Positions 1 to 8,243 of a stretch of DNA of 20,184 nucleotides are shown here, in pieces. Location of the stretch: positions 1-20,184 of the forward strand of contig SXSO01000137.1 of assembly GCA_005792205.1 (NCBI GenBank), read 5' to 3'. This DNA comes from Bacteroidota bacterium (GTDB taxonomy: Bacteria > Bacteroidota > Ignavibacteria > UBA10030 > F1-140-MAGs086). Within the stretch, counting starts at the first letter, position 1; each line of letters starts with the position of its first letter. The notes beneath the pieces were generated by a model. The model ran no database searches. It was not told the DNA's origin and saw only the letters and a list, made by a program, of their open reading frames with translations. Made by a program: the position numbers and the translations under genes.

Positions 1-15
1 ATTTTTATTTTTTCT

Positions 16-2955
16 TTAATTCGGTTTTTGAATGATTCCTGAATTTGTTTTCCAATTCATTACAATATTGAGTGGAAAGTTAAACCTAATGTGAGATGTA
101 ACTTTTTTCTTCTCAACAAATTTTTGGGATTTTAAAAAATCCCAATCTATAAAGTCATTTTTTTGCTTATTTCCTATTGTAAAATATCCTATATCAAATG
201 AATTCAAATTCTGAAAAAAGTGTGAACCTTGTGATGGTTCAACAGAAAAATCTTTAAATTGTGATTCTACAATTATTTTTGCTCCTGAAATTTGTTCCCA
301 AACAACTGGAATTCCAAGCCACGGATCTAAACTTCCTAATCTTCCAACAACAAATAAAATATAAGATTTATTTTCCTTTACAATTTTTTGATTAAAGTAG
401 TGGATTTCTTCAACAACATATTTACTTTGACTTCTATCAAACTCATTTTTATCAATAAATACAATATCAAAAATATCTCTTACAATTCCATTTCCTAATA
501 CATTTGAACTTCTGCAAATAATTTGTTGCTGTGGAATTTCATCAAAGTTCAATTCTTCATTTTCACGATTTACTACAAGTGGTCTCATTTGAAGTATTGC
601 AAAATCTACTTTTCTTTCTCTGTTGTAAACTTTAATTGCAAACTCCATTTCAATTGGACTTCCAATTGCCCAACTTCCAACTTCAAGCAATGTTTTTATA
701 GCATCAACAACTGGAAAAGCATTTCCTTTTAAAATTTGTGAAAATGTAATAAGTTGAATTCCATTCGGTAAAATTGATTCATAAATTTTATCATTTTCAG
801 GAGAATAAGTTGATGCGATAAAATTTAACGTTTCATCTTTTTCTGCAAAACTTAAATCATATTTTTTTACAATTTCATCTTCCTTTTTACTTTCATTTGT
901 TTTGAAATTCAAATCAATTGCAAAAAAAAATTTCTGCGTATTTTGTAATGTATCTTTTACTGAAGCAAACTGCAAAATATGTTTTGGATATTTGGGAGAA
1001 AATCTAACACATTGACCACCATCTACAATTGTTTTTCCAAGTCCAAGTGCAAGTGAAACAATTCCATCACTTGATTTCTGTGGATAAATTGGATAAAAAT
1101 TATGTGATTTTCCAACACCAGAAATTTCAGGGTAAAATCTATTTTCAAATTTACTTCCAACAACTTTCTGAATTATCACAGCCATTTTTTCTTCTTCCAA
1201 ATTATATGGAGTTACTTTTATATACTCTTTAACATTTTGATAGAAAATGCATGCAAAAATTTTTTTTATACAATTTATCAAATCTAAAAGACGAATGTCA
1301 ATATCATCGTGATTATTTGTAAGCATAAAAGTTTGATACACTCCTGCAAATGGATGATATTGCGAATCTTCTAATAAACTTGAAGAACGAACTGCAAGCG
1401 GAAAATTTACTTCTTCTAAAAAAAACTTTAAATCGTCTTCAATTTGTTTTGGAAAATACTTTGCATTTAAAAACGTGTTTGTAATTTCTTCATCATCATT
1501 TGAATTCAAAGCCAAATTTTTGAGATTATTTTTTTCTATGAAATCATCAAACACATCTGTTGCAAGTATTAGTGTTGTAGGAATAAAAATTTTTATATTT
1601 TCAAATTCATATTGCAAATTATAGTTATGTATCAACATATTTACAAAACTCAAACCTCTTGCTTTTCCTCCAATTGAATCAGTTCCAATTTTACAAATCC
1701 TTCCATCGTCTTTAAAATTTTCACTTGAAAAATTTGTAATAGTTCCAAAAAATTGTTTTTGACGATATTCACTTATTGAAGCAATTAAATCTTGTCTCAG
1801 TTCTTCAATTGAATTGTAGTCAGAAATTTTTCGTGGTCGTAATTTATATGCAAGAAAAAATTCTGTTCTTGCTTTTAGCCAATTTGAAAAATGATTTCTT
1901 GCCGAATGATATTTTATACTACTTTCAGGAACAATTTTCAAATTCTCCTCTAATGATTTTAAATCATCTGCAACTGCACATTTGTTTTTATTTTCATCAG
2001 TAAAAACAAAATCTCCAAATCCAAAGTTTTCACGAATAAATTTTGAAACATCATTTAAAAGTGTTGGAGATGACTTCAAAATAAATGAAGAATTTATTTC
2101 GCTTGCATAAATTTCGTTTTCAAATCTATTGGATTGAAGAAGAATTGGAATATCAAATTTTTTTTCTCGCACTTTTTTTGCAAAACTAATTCCTGCAAAT
2201 TCATCTTGAATTCCATTTCTATCAAAATCAACATCAGAAATAACTCCTAAAATATTTTCTTCATACTTCTCAAAATAATTCACCGCTTCTTCATAAGTTG
2301 TGGAAAGCAAAATTTTGGGTCTTGCACACATACGCAAATGTCTATGTGAAAAATTTATCCCTTCTGAAACCAATTGATATGATTGTTTTAAAATTTCTGT
2401 ATAAATCAACGGAAGATATGATGAATAAAATCTAATATTATCTTCAACTAAGATAATAGATTGAACACCAATGTTTTCAGTATCTTGCTCTACATTCAAT
2501 TTATCTTCAAGATATTTTATCATTGCAATCAAAAGACGAACATTTCCTTGCCACAAAAAAATTCTTTCAAAAATTGATGTGTTGTAATTTTTTAAAATAT
2601 GTGAAAGTTCTCTACTGTCAAAAACAAGCAAAAGAATTGGAATTTTAAATTCCTCCACAAGATTTGCAAATTGCATAACATTCATATCTTCAATATGCGG
2701 TGTAACAACTATTAAATCAAAATGCTTTTCTTTGAGAAGTTCTAATGTTTCTTTACCACTTGAAATGTGAATTAATTCAGTAGGATGTGATAAATATAAA
2801 TTGGTATACTCTTCGTGAATAAGTTCGTATAAGGAACCTTCTTCTTCAAACAAATATAAATCATACAAACTTGATACGAGTAAACATTTACGAACTTTTA
2901 CTTGCATCAAGTTCTGAAATCCAATATTATATTTTACTCTTTCAGGAAATAACAT
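16..2955 (-). CDS. Two receiver-like domains fused to a PEP-synthase-type ATP-grasp (PPDK_N) domain
   Basis: From the ATG at 2955 this encodes 979 residues. Residues about 20-115 form a receiver-like fold without a phospho-acceptor (a Thr, about T85, sits where Asp is expected). Residues about 165-310 form a second receiver with the key residues in place: acidic pair E171/D172, acceptor D241, S275 and K294. The gap between acid pocket and acceptor is about 24 residues longer than usual. Residues about 422-795 match the ATP-binding domain of PEP synthase/pyruvate phosphate dikinase: GGKARGL (K431), AVRSSSLLED (R523), and the closing E769...Q789-x-R791. A conserved-looking tail carries QGSHFFQNL near residue 910. 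The swivelling phospho-histidine domain and the PEP/pyruvate barrel are absent, so it cannot be a complete PEP synthase. Such receiver/PPDK_N proteins are often labelled 'phosphoenolpyruvate synthase' in FCB genomes; their substrate is unknown to me. The frame stays open to a TTG at 2991, but that start lies inside the gdhA terminator. ATG 2907 is the other choice. Confidence 0.82.
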   Translation of the reverse strand: MLFPERVKYNIGFQNLMQVKVRKCLLVSSLYDLYLFEEEGSLYELIHEEYTNLYLSHPTELIHISSGKETLELLKEKHFDLIVVTPHIEDMNVMQFANLVEEFKIPILLLVFDSRELSHILKNYNTSIFERIFLWQGNVRLLIAMIKYLEDKLNVEQDTENIGVQSIILVEDNIRFYSSYLPLIYTEILKQSYQLVSEGINFSHRHLRMCARPKILLSTTYEEAVNYFEKYEENILGVISDVDFDRNGIQDEFAGISFAKKVREKKFDIPILLQSNRFENEIYASEINSSFILKSSPTLLNDVSKFIRENFGFGDFVFTDENKNKCAVADDLKSLEENLKIVPESSIKYHSARNHFSNWLKARTEFFLAYKLRPRKISDYNSIEELRQDLIASISEYRQKQFFGTITNFSSENFKDDGRICKIGTDSIGGKARGLSFVNMLIHNYNLQYEFENIKIFIPTTLILATDVFDDFIEKNNLKNLALNSNDDEEITNTFLNAKYFPKQIEDDLKFFLEEVNFPLAVRSSSLLEDSQYHPFAGVYQTFMLTNNHDDIDIRLLDLINCIKKIFACIFYQNVKEYIKVTPYNLEEEKMAVIIQKVVGSKFENRFYPEISGVGKSHNFYPIYPQKSSDGIVSLALGLGKTIVDGGQCVRFSPKYPKHILQFASVKDTLQNTQKFFFAIDLNFKTNESKKEDEIVKKYDLSFAEKDETLNFIASTYSPENDKIYESILPNGIQLITFSQILKGNAFPVVDAIKTLLEVGSWAIGSPIEMEFAIKVYNRERKVDFAILQMRPLVVNRENEELNFDEIPQQQIICRSSNVLGNGIVRDIFDIVFIDKNEFDRSQSKYVVEEIHYFNQKIVKENKSYILFVVGRLGSLDPWLGIPVVWEQISGAKIIVESQFKDFSVEPSQGSHFFQNLNSFDIGYFTIGNKQKNDFIDWDFLKSQKFVEKKKVTSHIRFNFPLNIVMNWKTNSGIIQKPN

Positions 2956-2958
2956 ATA

Positions 2959-2997
2959 TAAAAAAAGGAATTGGAAAAATTGATTTTCCAATTCCTT
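2959..2997 (-). terminator. Intrinsic terminator of gdhA
   Basis: A perfect 14-base inverted repeat (2965-2978 with 2984-2997, 5-base loop) lies 14 bases past the gdhA stop. On the minus strand the stem, read as AAGGAATTGGAAAA, is followed by an unbroken T run down to about 2959. This is the classic layout of a Rho-independent terminator and the best hairpin in the window. It overlaps the upstream end of the next minus-strand open frame, which argues against the TTG start at 2991 for that gene. Confidence 0.9.
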
Positions 2998-3011
2998 ATA
3001 AATTTAAAAAA

Positions 3012-4376
3012 CTATACTAATCCTTGATCTATCATTGAATCAGCAACTTTTAAAAACCCACCAATATTTGCTCCAATTACATAATTTCCTTTTTTGCCAA
3101 ACTGATTTGAAACATTTACACAAGTTTTATGAATGCTTTTCATAATAATTCTTAAACGGTTATCCACTTCTTCTCTTGTCCAAGAAAGACGTCCACTATT
3201 TTGAGACATTTCAAGTCCAGAAGTTGCAACTCCACCAGCATTTGATGCTTTTCCGGGAGCATATAAGATTCCCGCATCTAAAAATAAATTCACACCATCA
3301 ATTGTAGTTGGCATATTTGCACCTTCTGAAACAAGTTTAACTTTGTTTGTTAAAATATTTTTTGCATCAGTTTCATTTATTTCGTTTTGAGTTGCTGATG
3401 GAAACACACAATCTGCTTTGTGGTTTTTCCAAAGTGGATTATAGTTTAATTTAGTATCAATTGGAAAGTATATTGCTTCTTTATACTTATCTGTATATTC
3501 TTTGATTCTTCCACGTTTTTTATTTTTCAAATCCATAATGAATCCAAGTTTTTCGGCATTAATTCCTTTTTCATCATAAATATATCCGTTTGAATCAGAC
3601 ATAGTAATAACTTTTCCACCAAGTTGACTTATTTTTTCCACGGCATATTGAGCAACGTTTCCACTTCCAGAAACAAGACAAGTTTTTCCTTCTAATGTTT
3701 CACCTTTTGTTGCTAACATTTCTGATGCAAAATAAACATTTCCATAGCCAGTTGCTTCAGGGCGAATAAGTGAACCTCCCCAATTTAAACCTTTTCCCGT
3801 TAAAACACCAGTGAATTCATTTTTCAATCTTTTATATTGACCAAATAAATAGCCAATTTCTCTTCCTCCAACTCCAATATCACCAGCAGGAACATCAGTA
3901 TTTGGACCAATATGTCGGAAAAGTTCTATCATAAAACTTTGACAAAATCTCATAACTTCGTTGTCACTTTTTCCTTTTGGATCAAAATCACTTCCACCTT
4001 TTCCTCCTCCCATTGGAAGAGTTGTCAAACTATTTTTAAATACTTGCTCAAATGCAAGAAACTTCAAGATGCTCAAATTCACAGAAGGATGGAAACGAAG
4101 TCCTCCCTTATATGGTCCAATTGCGCTATTCATTTCGATTCTAAATCCACGGTTAATTTGAACATTTCCTTGATCATCAAACCATGGAACTCTAAACATT
4201 ATCACTCGTTCGGGTTCTATAATTCGCTCAAGTATTTTATGAGTTTTATAATGTGGATATTTGTCAAACACAACTTCAAGGGATTCCATAACTTCTGTAA
4301 CCGCTTGAAGAAATTCTACTTCATTTTGATTTTTTTCTTTCACTGTTTGAATTATTTCTTTCGAATATTCTGACAT
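3012..4376 (-). CDS. gdhA: NADP-type glutamate dehydrogenase
   Basis: A 454-residue protein of the hexameric family I glutamate dehydrogenases, full length for the family. It catalyses reductive amination of 2-oxoglutarate to glutamate, a cytoplasmic route of ammonium assimilation. The substrate-binding stretch has GPYKGGLRFHP (about 87-97) and PMGGGKGGSDFDP (121-133) with the catalytic lysine near K126. The catalytic aspartate is D166 in VPAGDIGVGG. The dinucleotide fold has GSGNVAQYA (237-245) followed by SDSNG near 260, closely like the E. coli NADP enzyme, so NADP preference is likely but inferred. The ATG at 4376 is preceded by an A-rich stretch with no Shine-Dalgarno site. The gene is divergent from the yceD/fab operon and ends at a strong terminator, so it is probably transcribed alone. 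No truncation or missing key residue is seen. Confidence 0.96.
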   Translation of the reverse strand: MSEYSKEIIQTVKEKNQNEVEFLQAVTEVMESLEVVFDKYPHYKTHKILERIIEPERVIMFRVPWFDDQGNVQINRGFRIEMNSAIGPYKGGLRFHPSVNLSILKFLAFEQVFKNSLTTLPMGGGKGGSDFDPKGKSDNEVMRFCQSFMIELFRHIGPNTDVPAGDIGVGGREIGYLFGQYKRLKNEFTGVLTGKGLNWGGSLIRPEATGYGNVYFASEMLATKGETLEGKTCLVSGSGNVAQYAVEKISQLGGKVITMSDSNGYIYDEKGINAEKLGFIMDLKNKKRGRIKEYTDKYKEAIYFPIDTKLNYNPLWKNHKADCVFPSATQNEINETDAKNILTNKVKLVSEGANMPTTIDGVNLFLDAGILYAPGKASNAGGVATSGLEMSQNSGRLSWTREEVDNRLRIIMKSIHKTCVNVSNQFGKKGNYVIGANIGGFLKVADSMIDQGLV

Positions 4377-4609
4377 ATTTTTATTAGTTTAGTTTTTAAA
4401 AAATTTTCTTAAATAAATGCTATTTTTTTGAAAGTTACAAATTTCATCGCCATTTTTTATATGTCAATTTTTATACCAAATTACAATATGCAATTTTTAA
4501 GATTTCATAAATTCAAAATTGAGAAAGTTTTCAAAAAGAGAATTTTTCTACTTTTCTTTTTTTCTTATATTTCAAAAAAAATTTTAGATTCTTTTAAATC
4601 TGTTCTTTT
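4377..4609. other. Divergent intergenic region between gdhA and the yceD-fab operon
   Basis: This 233-base, very A/T-rich stretch separates two divergent genes and must hold promoters for both. I could not find a convincing TTTG/TAnnTTTG pair in either direction. TATATTTC at 4566-4573 is one base from the -7 consensus for the rightward operon but has no good -33 partner. A TTGACA on the minus strand (complement of 4462-4467) has no matching -10. TGAAA...TTTCA (4429-4433 with 4442-4446) is the only small dyad noticed and may be chance. A 61-codon frame across 4428-4613 looks spurious. Confidence 0.5.
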
Positions 4610-5125
4610 ATGATTCTCCAAATCTCAAATATGGAAAATGGAACATATGAGTATAAGTTTTCGGTTTTTCAAAATCAACTCATAAATACAAAACAAGTTG
4701 TTTTAGATGTTGCTTTTGAAAACCCAATAGAGATAATTGCAACTGTTGAAAAAAATGAAACTCAGATTTATCTCTCTGAAAAAATAAAAACTTTACATAC
4801 ATTTTCTTGTGATAGATGTTTGGACGATTTTGCAAAAGAAATCAATAGCACAAACCAAACTATTTTTGTTTTAAATGAAAATGAAATAGAAAATAACAAC
4901 GATGAGTTTGTGTTTATATCAAAAGATAAATTAGAAATAGATTTAACTGAAGGAATATTAGAAAGTTTATTTATATCAATTCCAATGAAAATTCTTTGCA
5001 AAGAAAATTGTTTGGGACTTTGTTTAAAATGTGGAAAAAATAAAAATGTTTCAAAATGTAGATGCAAAATAGTACAAAGCAAAGAAAATTGGAAACAAAA
5101 ATTATTAAGTTTAAAAAATAATTAG
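4610..5125 (+). CDS. yceD: YceD family (DUF177) metal-binding protein
   Basis: A 171-residue YceD/DUF177 protein, the usual partner immediately upstream of rpmF across bacteria. Family members have been linked to 23S rRNA accumulation or ribosome maturation; the exact molecular role is not settled. Visible features are a first cysteine pair C67-x2-C70 in CDRCLDDF and a C-terminal cluster C130, C134, C138, C141, C150, C152 (CKENCLGLCLKCG...CRC). Together these look like zinc-binding ribbons, as is typical of the FCB and Gram-positive type. The ATG at 4610 is chosen because the N-terminus then reads as the first beta strand of the family. An in-frame ATG at 4631 would shorten it by seven residues. 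It is the first gene of the fab operon, 5 bases before rpmF. Confidence 0.9.
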   Translation: MILQISNMENGTYEYKFSVFQNQLINTKQVVLDVAFENPIEIIATVEKNETQIYLSEKIKTLHTFSCDRCLDDFAKEINSTNQTIFVLNENEIENNNDEFVFISKDKLEIDLTEGILESLFISIPMKILCKENCLGLCLKCGKNKNVSKCRCKIVQSKENWKQKLLSLKNN

Positions 5126-5130
5126 AAAAT

Positions 5131-5313
5131 ATGCCAAATCCAAAACGAAGACATTCAAAAAGTCGCGGTAGAAAACGACGAACTCACTATAAAGCAACAG
5201 TTCCATCTACTGCCGAATGCCCACAATGTCACGAACAAAAACTTATGCATCGTGCTTGTCCTCACTGTGGTTATTACAATGGAAGAGTTGTAACAACTCC
5301 AAAAGAAGCATAA
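5131..5313 (+). CDS. rpmF: 50S ribosomal protein L32
   Basis: A 60-residue ribosomal protein bL32, standard length. The N-terminus MPNPKRRHSKSRGRKRR is the basic signature of the family. It is followed by a four-cysteine zinc ribbon, C30-x2-C33 and C43-x2-C46 (CPQC...CPHC), so this is the zinc-binding (C+) form and not the cysteine-free paralogue seen under zinc starvation in some bacteria. It sits between yceD and plsX, the conserved context that links ribosome assembly with lipid synthesis. The ATG lies 5 bases after the yceD stop with an A-rich leader and no Shine-Dalgarno site. Confidence 0.97.
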   Translation: MPNPKRRHSKSRGRKRRTHYKATVPSTAECPQCHEQKLMHRACPHCGYYNGRVVTTPKEA

Positions 5314-5331
5314 TAAATAACAATCTCATAG

Positions 5332-6345
5332 GTGGAAAAAAAAAAAGTTCGTATTGTATTAGATGCAATGGGAGGTGACTTTGCACTTCAAAGTAATATT
5401 GCGGGAGGAATTAGTGCATTAAAAGAAACCAATAATCGTTTTCATATAATTTTTGTTGGAAAAGAAAATGAAATTAAAAACGAACTAAAACATCTCAAAG
5501 TAAAAGATGGAAATTTTTCCATACTAAATGCTGATGAAGTTTTATCTATGGAGGATTCTCCAACTGATGTAATTAAATCAAAAAAAAATTCTTCAATTTC
5601 AATTGGAGTAAATTGCCAAAAAGAAAATAATGCAGAAGCATTTGTAAGTGCAGGAAATACTGGTGCTGTAATGACTGCAGGAGCATTATTTTTAGGAAAA
5701 ATTGATGGAGTGAATCGTCCAACAATTGGAGCATTTATCCCAACTGAAAAGGGTTTTAGTTTCTTAATTGATGCGGGAGCAAATGTAGATTGCAAAACTC
5801 ACCATTTAATGGAATTTGCAATAATGGGAAGCATTTATACAAGTGAAATGTTAAATGTCAAAAGACCTAAAATTGGACTTTTAAATGTTGGTGAAGAAAA
5901 TACAAAAGGAAATGAAGTTGCAATTGAAACAAATAAACTTTTCTCAAACTCTGATTTGAATTTTATTGGAAATATAGAAGGAGGAGATGTATTAAGAGGT
6001 ATTGTCGATGTTATTGTGTGTGACGGATTCATTGGAAACATACTTTTAAAATTTGGAGAAAGTATTCCATCATTTTTCAAATTTAAGTTCAAAGAAGTTG
6101 CTCAAAAGAATTTTTCAAAAAAAATTTTGATTGGATCTTTAAAAAATACATTCAAACAAATGTTTAAATCTCTTGACCATGAGGAATATGGTGGAACTCC
6201 TTTACTTGGAGTAAATGGAGTTGTAATTATTGGACATGGAAGTTCATCTCCAAAAGCAATTAAAAACATGATATTGAAAGCAGAAGATATTATAAATAAA
6301 AAAATCGTAGAAAAAATTGCTTCTGCAATTAAACCATCAAAATAA
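5332..6345 (+). CDS. plsX: Phosphate acyltransferase PlsX
   Basis: A 337-residue PlsX, usual length. This peripheral membrane enzyme converts acyl-ACP plus phosphate into acyl-phosphate, which PlsY uses to start phosphatidic acid synthesis. Family motifs are DAMGGDFA (11-18), MEDSPTDVIKSKKNSS (73-88), FVSAGNTGAVMTAG (104-117), DAGANVDCK (147-155), LLNVGEENTKGNE (183-195), GGDVLRGIVDVIVCDGFIGN (217-236) and EEYGGTPLLGVNGVVIIGHG (284-303). The start is GTG at 5332, since no in-frame ATG precedes the DAMGGD motif. It is followed at once by an 11-A run (5336-5346) coding Glu-Lys-Lys-Lys. There is an 18-base gap from rpmF and a 9-base gap to fabH, so it is co-transcribed with both. Confidence 0.95.
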   Translation: MEKKKVRIVLDAMGGDFALQSNIAGGISALKETNNRFHIIFVGKENEIKNELKHLKVKDGNFSILNADEVLSMEDSPTDVIKSKKNSSISIGVNCQKENNAEAFVSAGNTGAVMTAGALFLGKIDGVNRPTIGAFIPTEKGFSFLIDAGANVDCKTHHLMEFAIMGSIYTSEMLNVKRPKIGLLNVGEENTKGNEVAIETNKLFSNSDLNFIGNIEGGDVLRGIVDVIVCDGFIGNILLKFGESIPSFFKFKFKEVAQKNFSKKILIGSLKNTFKQMFKSLDHEEYGGTPLLGVNGVVIIGHGSSSPKAIKNMILKAEDIINKKIVEKIASAIKPSK

Positions 6346-6354
6346 ATTTTAACA

Positions 6355-7359
6355 TTGAAAAAAATCTCTGCAAAAATAACATCCATTGGTCATTTCGTTC
6401 CACAAAAAGTTCTTTCCAATTTTGATTTGGAAAAAATGGTTGAAACAAGTAATGAATGGATATTGTCACGAACTGGAGTTCGTGAAAGAAGAATAATAGA
6501 AAATGGCTCAACATCTGATTTAGCAGTTCCTGCTGTTTTAGAATGTTTGAAATTGCGAAATATTTCAGCTGACGAAATTGATGTAATAATTGTTGCAACT
6601 GTAACTCCCGATATGCTTTTCCCACCAACTGCTACAATTATTCAAGAAAAAATTGGAGCAAAAAATTCTTGGGGATTTGATTTAGAAGCTGCATGTTCAG
6701 GTTTTATTTTTGCCTTAACTACAGGAGCAAGTTTAATTGAAAGTGGAAGATATAAAAAAGTACTTGTAGTTGGAGCAGATAAAATGAGTTCAATTGTTGA
6801 TTACACCGATAGAAATACTTGTATATTGTTTGGAGATGCTGCTTCTTGCGTTCTCCTTGAACCAACTGAAAATAATGATGAAGGAATTTTAGATTCAATT
6901 TTACGAACTGATGGAAGTGGAAAAGAATTTCTTCATATGAAAGCAGGAGGAAGTTTAAATCCCGCAACAACTGAAACAGTGAATCAAAAAATGCACTATC
7001 TTTTTCAAGATGGAAAATCAGTTTTTAAAGTAGCCGTTAAAGGAATGGCTGATATATCATATGAAATGATGCAAAAATATAATCTAACATCTGATGATAT
7101 TAGTTGGCTTGTTCCACATCAAGCAAATCTTCGTATAATTGATGCTTGTGCTGAAAGAATTAATCTTCCCAAAGAAAAAGTTATGATAAACATAGATAAA
7201 TATGGAAACACAACTGCGGCAACAATTCCACTTTGTTTATATGAGTGGTGGAAGGATAAAAAACTTTTGAATGGACAAAAAATAATACTCACAAGTTTTG
7301 GTGCTGGTTATACTTGGGGTTCAGTTCTTGTAAAATGGACAATGGAAAATTTTAAATGA
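6355..7359 (+). CDS. fabH: Beta-ketoacyl-ACP synthase III
   Basis: A 334-residue KAS III, the initiating condensing enzyme that joins an acyl-CoA primer with malonyl-ACP. The catalytic triad is visible: C114 in DLEAACSGF, H255 in WLVPHQAN and N285 in KYGNTTAA. The early motif NEWILSRTGVRERR (33-46) is typical. The primer specificity (acetyl or branched) cannot be told by eye. The start is TTG at 6355; the first residues MKKISAKITSIG match the family N-terminus and no ATG is available. Its TGA stop overlaps the fabD ATG by 4 bases, so the two are probably translationally coupled. Confidence 0.95.
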   Translation: MKKISAKITSIGHFVPQKVLSNFDLEKMVETSNEWILSRTGVRERRIIENGSTSDLAVPAVLECLKLRNISADEIDVIIVATVTPDMLFPPTATIIQEKIGAKNSWGFDLEAACSGFIFALTTGASLIESGRYKKVLVVGADKMSSIVDYTDRNTCILFGDAASCVLLEPTENNDEGILDSILRTDGSGKEFLHMKAGGSLNPATTETVNQKMHYLFQDGKSVFKVAVKGMADISYEMMQKYNLTSDDISWLVPHQANLRIIDACAERINLPKEKVMINIDKYGNTTAATIPLCLYEWWKDKKLLNGQKIILTSFGAGYTWGSVLVKWTMENFK

Positions 7360-8243
7360 AAAAGATAGCAGCAATTTTTCCTGGACAAGGTTCGCAATAT
7401 AACGGAATGGGAAAAAGTTTATATAAAAAATTTTCCAAAGCAAAATATATTTTTGATTCAGCAGATTTAATTCTTGGGTTTCCACTTTCAAAAATTTGTT
7501 TTAATGGAAGTGAAGATGAACTTAAACAAACTAATATTACACAAGTTGCAATTTTCACACATTCAATTGCAGCATCAGTTTGTTGTGATGAAAAATCACA
7601 AATGTGTGCAGGACATTCAGTTGGAGAATATTCTGCATTAGTTTTTGCAAATGTTTTAAATTTTGAAGATGGACTTAAACTCGTTCAAACAAGAGCAAAT
7701 GCAATGCATGAAGCAGGAACAAAAAAAAATGGAACAATGGCTGCAATTATTGGATTAGAAAAAGATAAATTAGAAGAAATTTGTCATTCAGTAAGTAATA
7801 ATAATGAAATTGTTGTATGTGCAAATTTTAATTCTACTTCACAAATTGTAATTTCTGGAAATGTTGAAGCAGTAAAAAAAGCAATGATTATTGCAAAAGA
7901 AAACGGAGCAAAACTTGTGAAAGAACTTTCTGTAAGTGGAGCATTTCATTCTCCGTTAATGAAAAGTGCGAAAGAAAAATTACAAAACACAATTGAAAAA
8001 ATAAAATTTTGCGATGCACAAATCCCTGTATATTGCAATGTAAGTGCATCTCCTGAAACAAGTGGAGAAAAAATAAAGTCGTTGTTAATTGAGCAATTGA
8101 CATCTCCTGTTTTGTGGAATATGACAATTGAAAAAATGATTTCTGGTGGTTGTAAAAAATTTTTTGAAATTGGTCCCGGAAAAATTTTACAAGGATTAGT
8201 CAAAAAAATAAATACCAATATTGAAATTGGTGGATTTGAATAA
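7356..8243 (+). CDS. fabD: Malonyl-CoA:ACP transacylase
   Basis: A 295-residue FabD that transfers malonyl from CoA to the ACP phosphopantetheine arm, supplying extender units for FabH and FabF. Key sites are GQGSQYNGMG (10-19; Q11 helps form the oxyanion hole), the nucleophile elbow GHSVGEYSA (86-94; S88), R113 that binds the malonyl carboxylate, and the catalytic H198 in SGAFHSPLM. Length is normal (about 290-310). The ATG overlaps the end of fabH by 4 bases. The TAA shares one base with the ATG of the next gene, so expression of the three is tightly linked. Confidence 0.95.
   Translation: MKKIAAIFPGQGSQYNGMGKSLYKKFSKAKYIFDSADLILGFPLSKICFNGSEDELKQTNITQVAIFTHSIAASVCCDEKSQMCAGHSVGEYSALVFANVLNFEDGLKLVQTRANAMHEAGTKKNGTMAAIIGLEKDKLEEICHSVSNNNEIVVCANFNSTSQIVISGNVEAVKKAMIIAKENGAKLVKELSVSGAFHSPLMKSAKEKLQNTIEKIKFCDAQIPVYCNVSASPETSGEKIKSLLIEQLTSPVLWNMTIEKMISGGCKKFFEIGPGKILQGLVKKINTNIEIGGFE

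Noticed and set aside
3912..4373. A 153-codon plus-strand frame antisense to gdhA
   Set aside because: It is the shadow of a strongly conserved enzyme gene; the product is low-complexity Phe/Ser/Lys-rich and no homology is apparent.
4428..4613. A 61-codon plus-strand frame (TTG start) whose TGA overlaps the yceD ATG
   Set aside because: It lies in the divergent promoter region, starts with TTG inside a T run, and its Phe/Ile/Lys-rich product is what random A/T-rich DNA yields. No motif is recognisable. The ATGA overlap is tempting but not enough.
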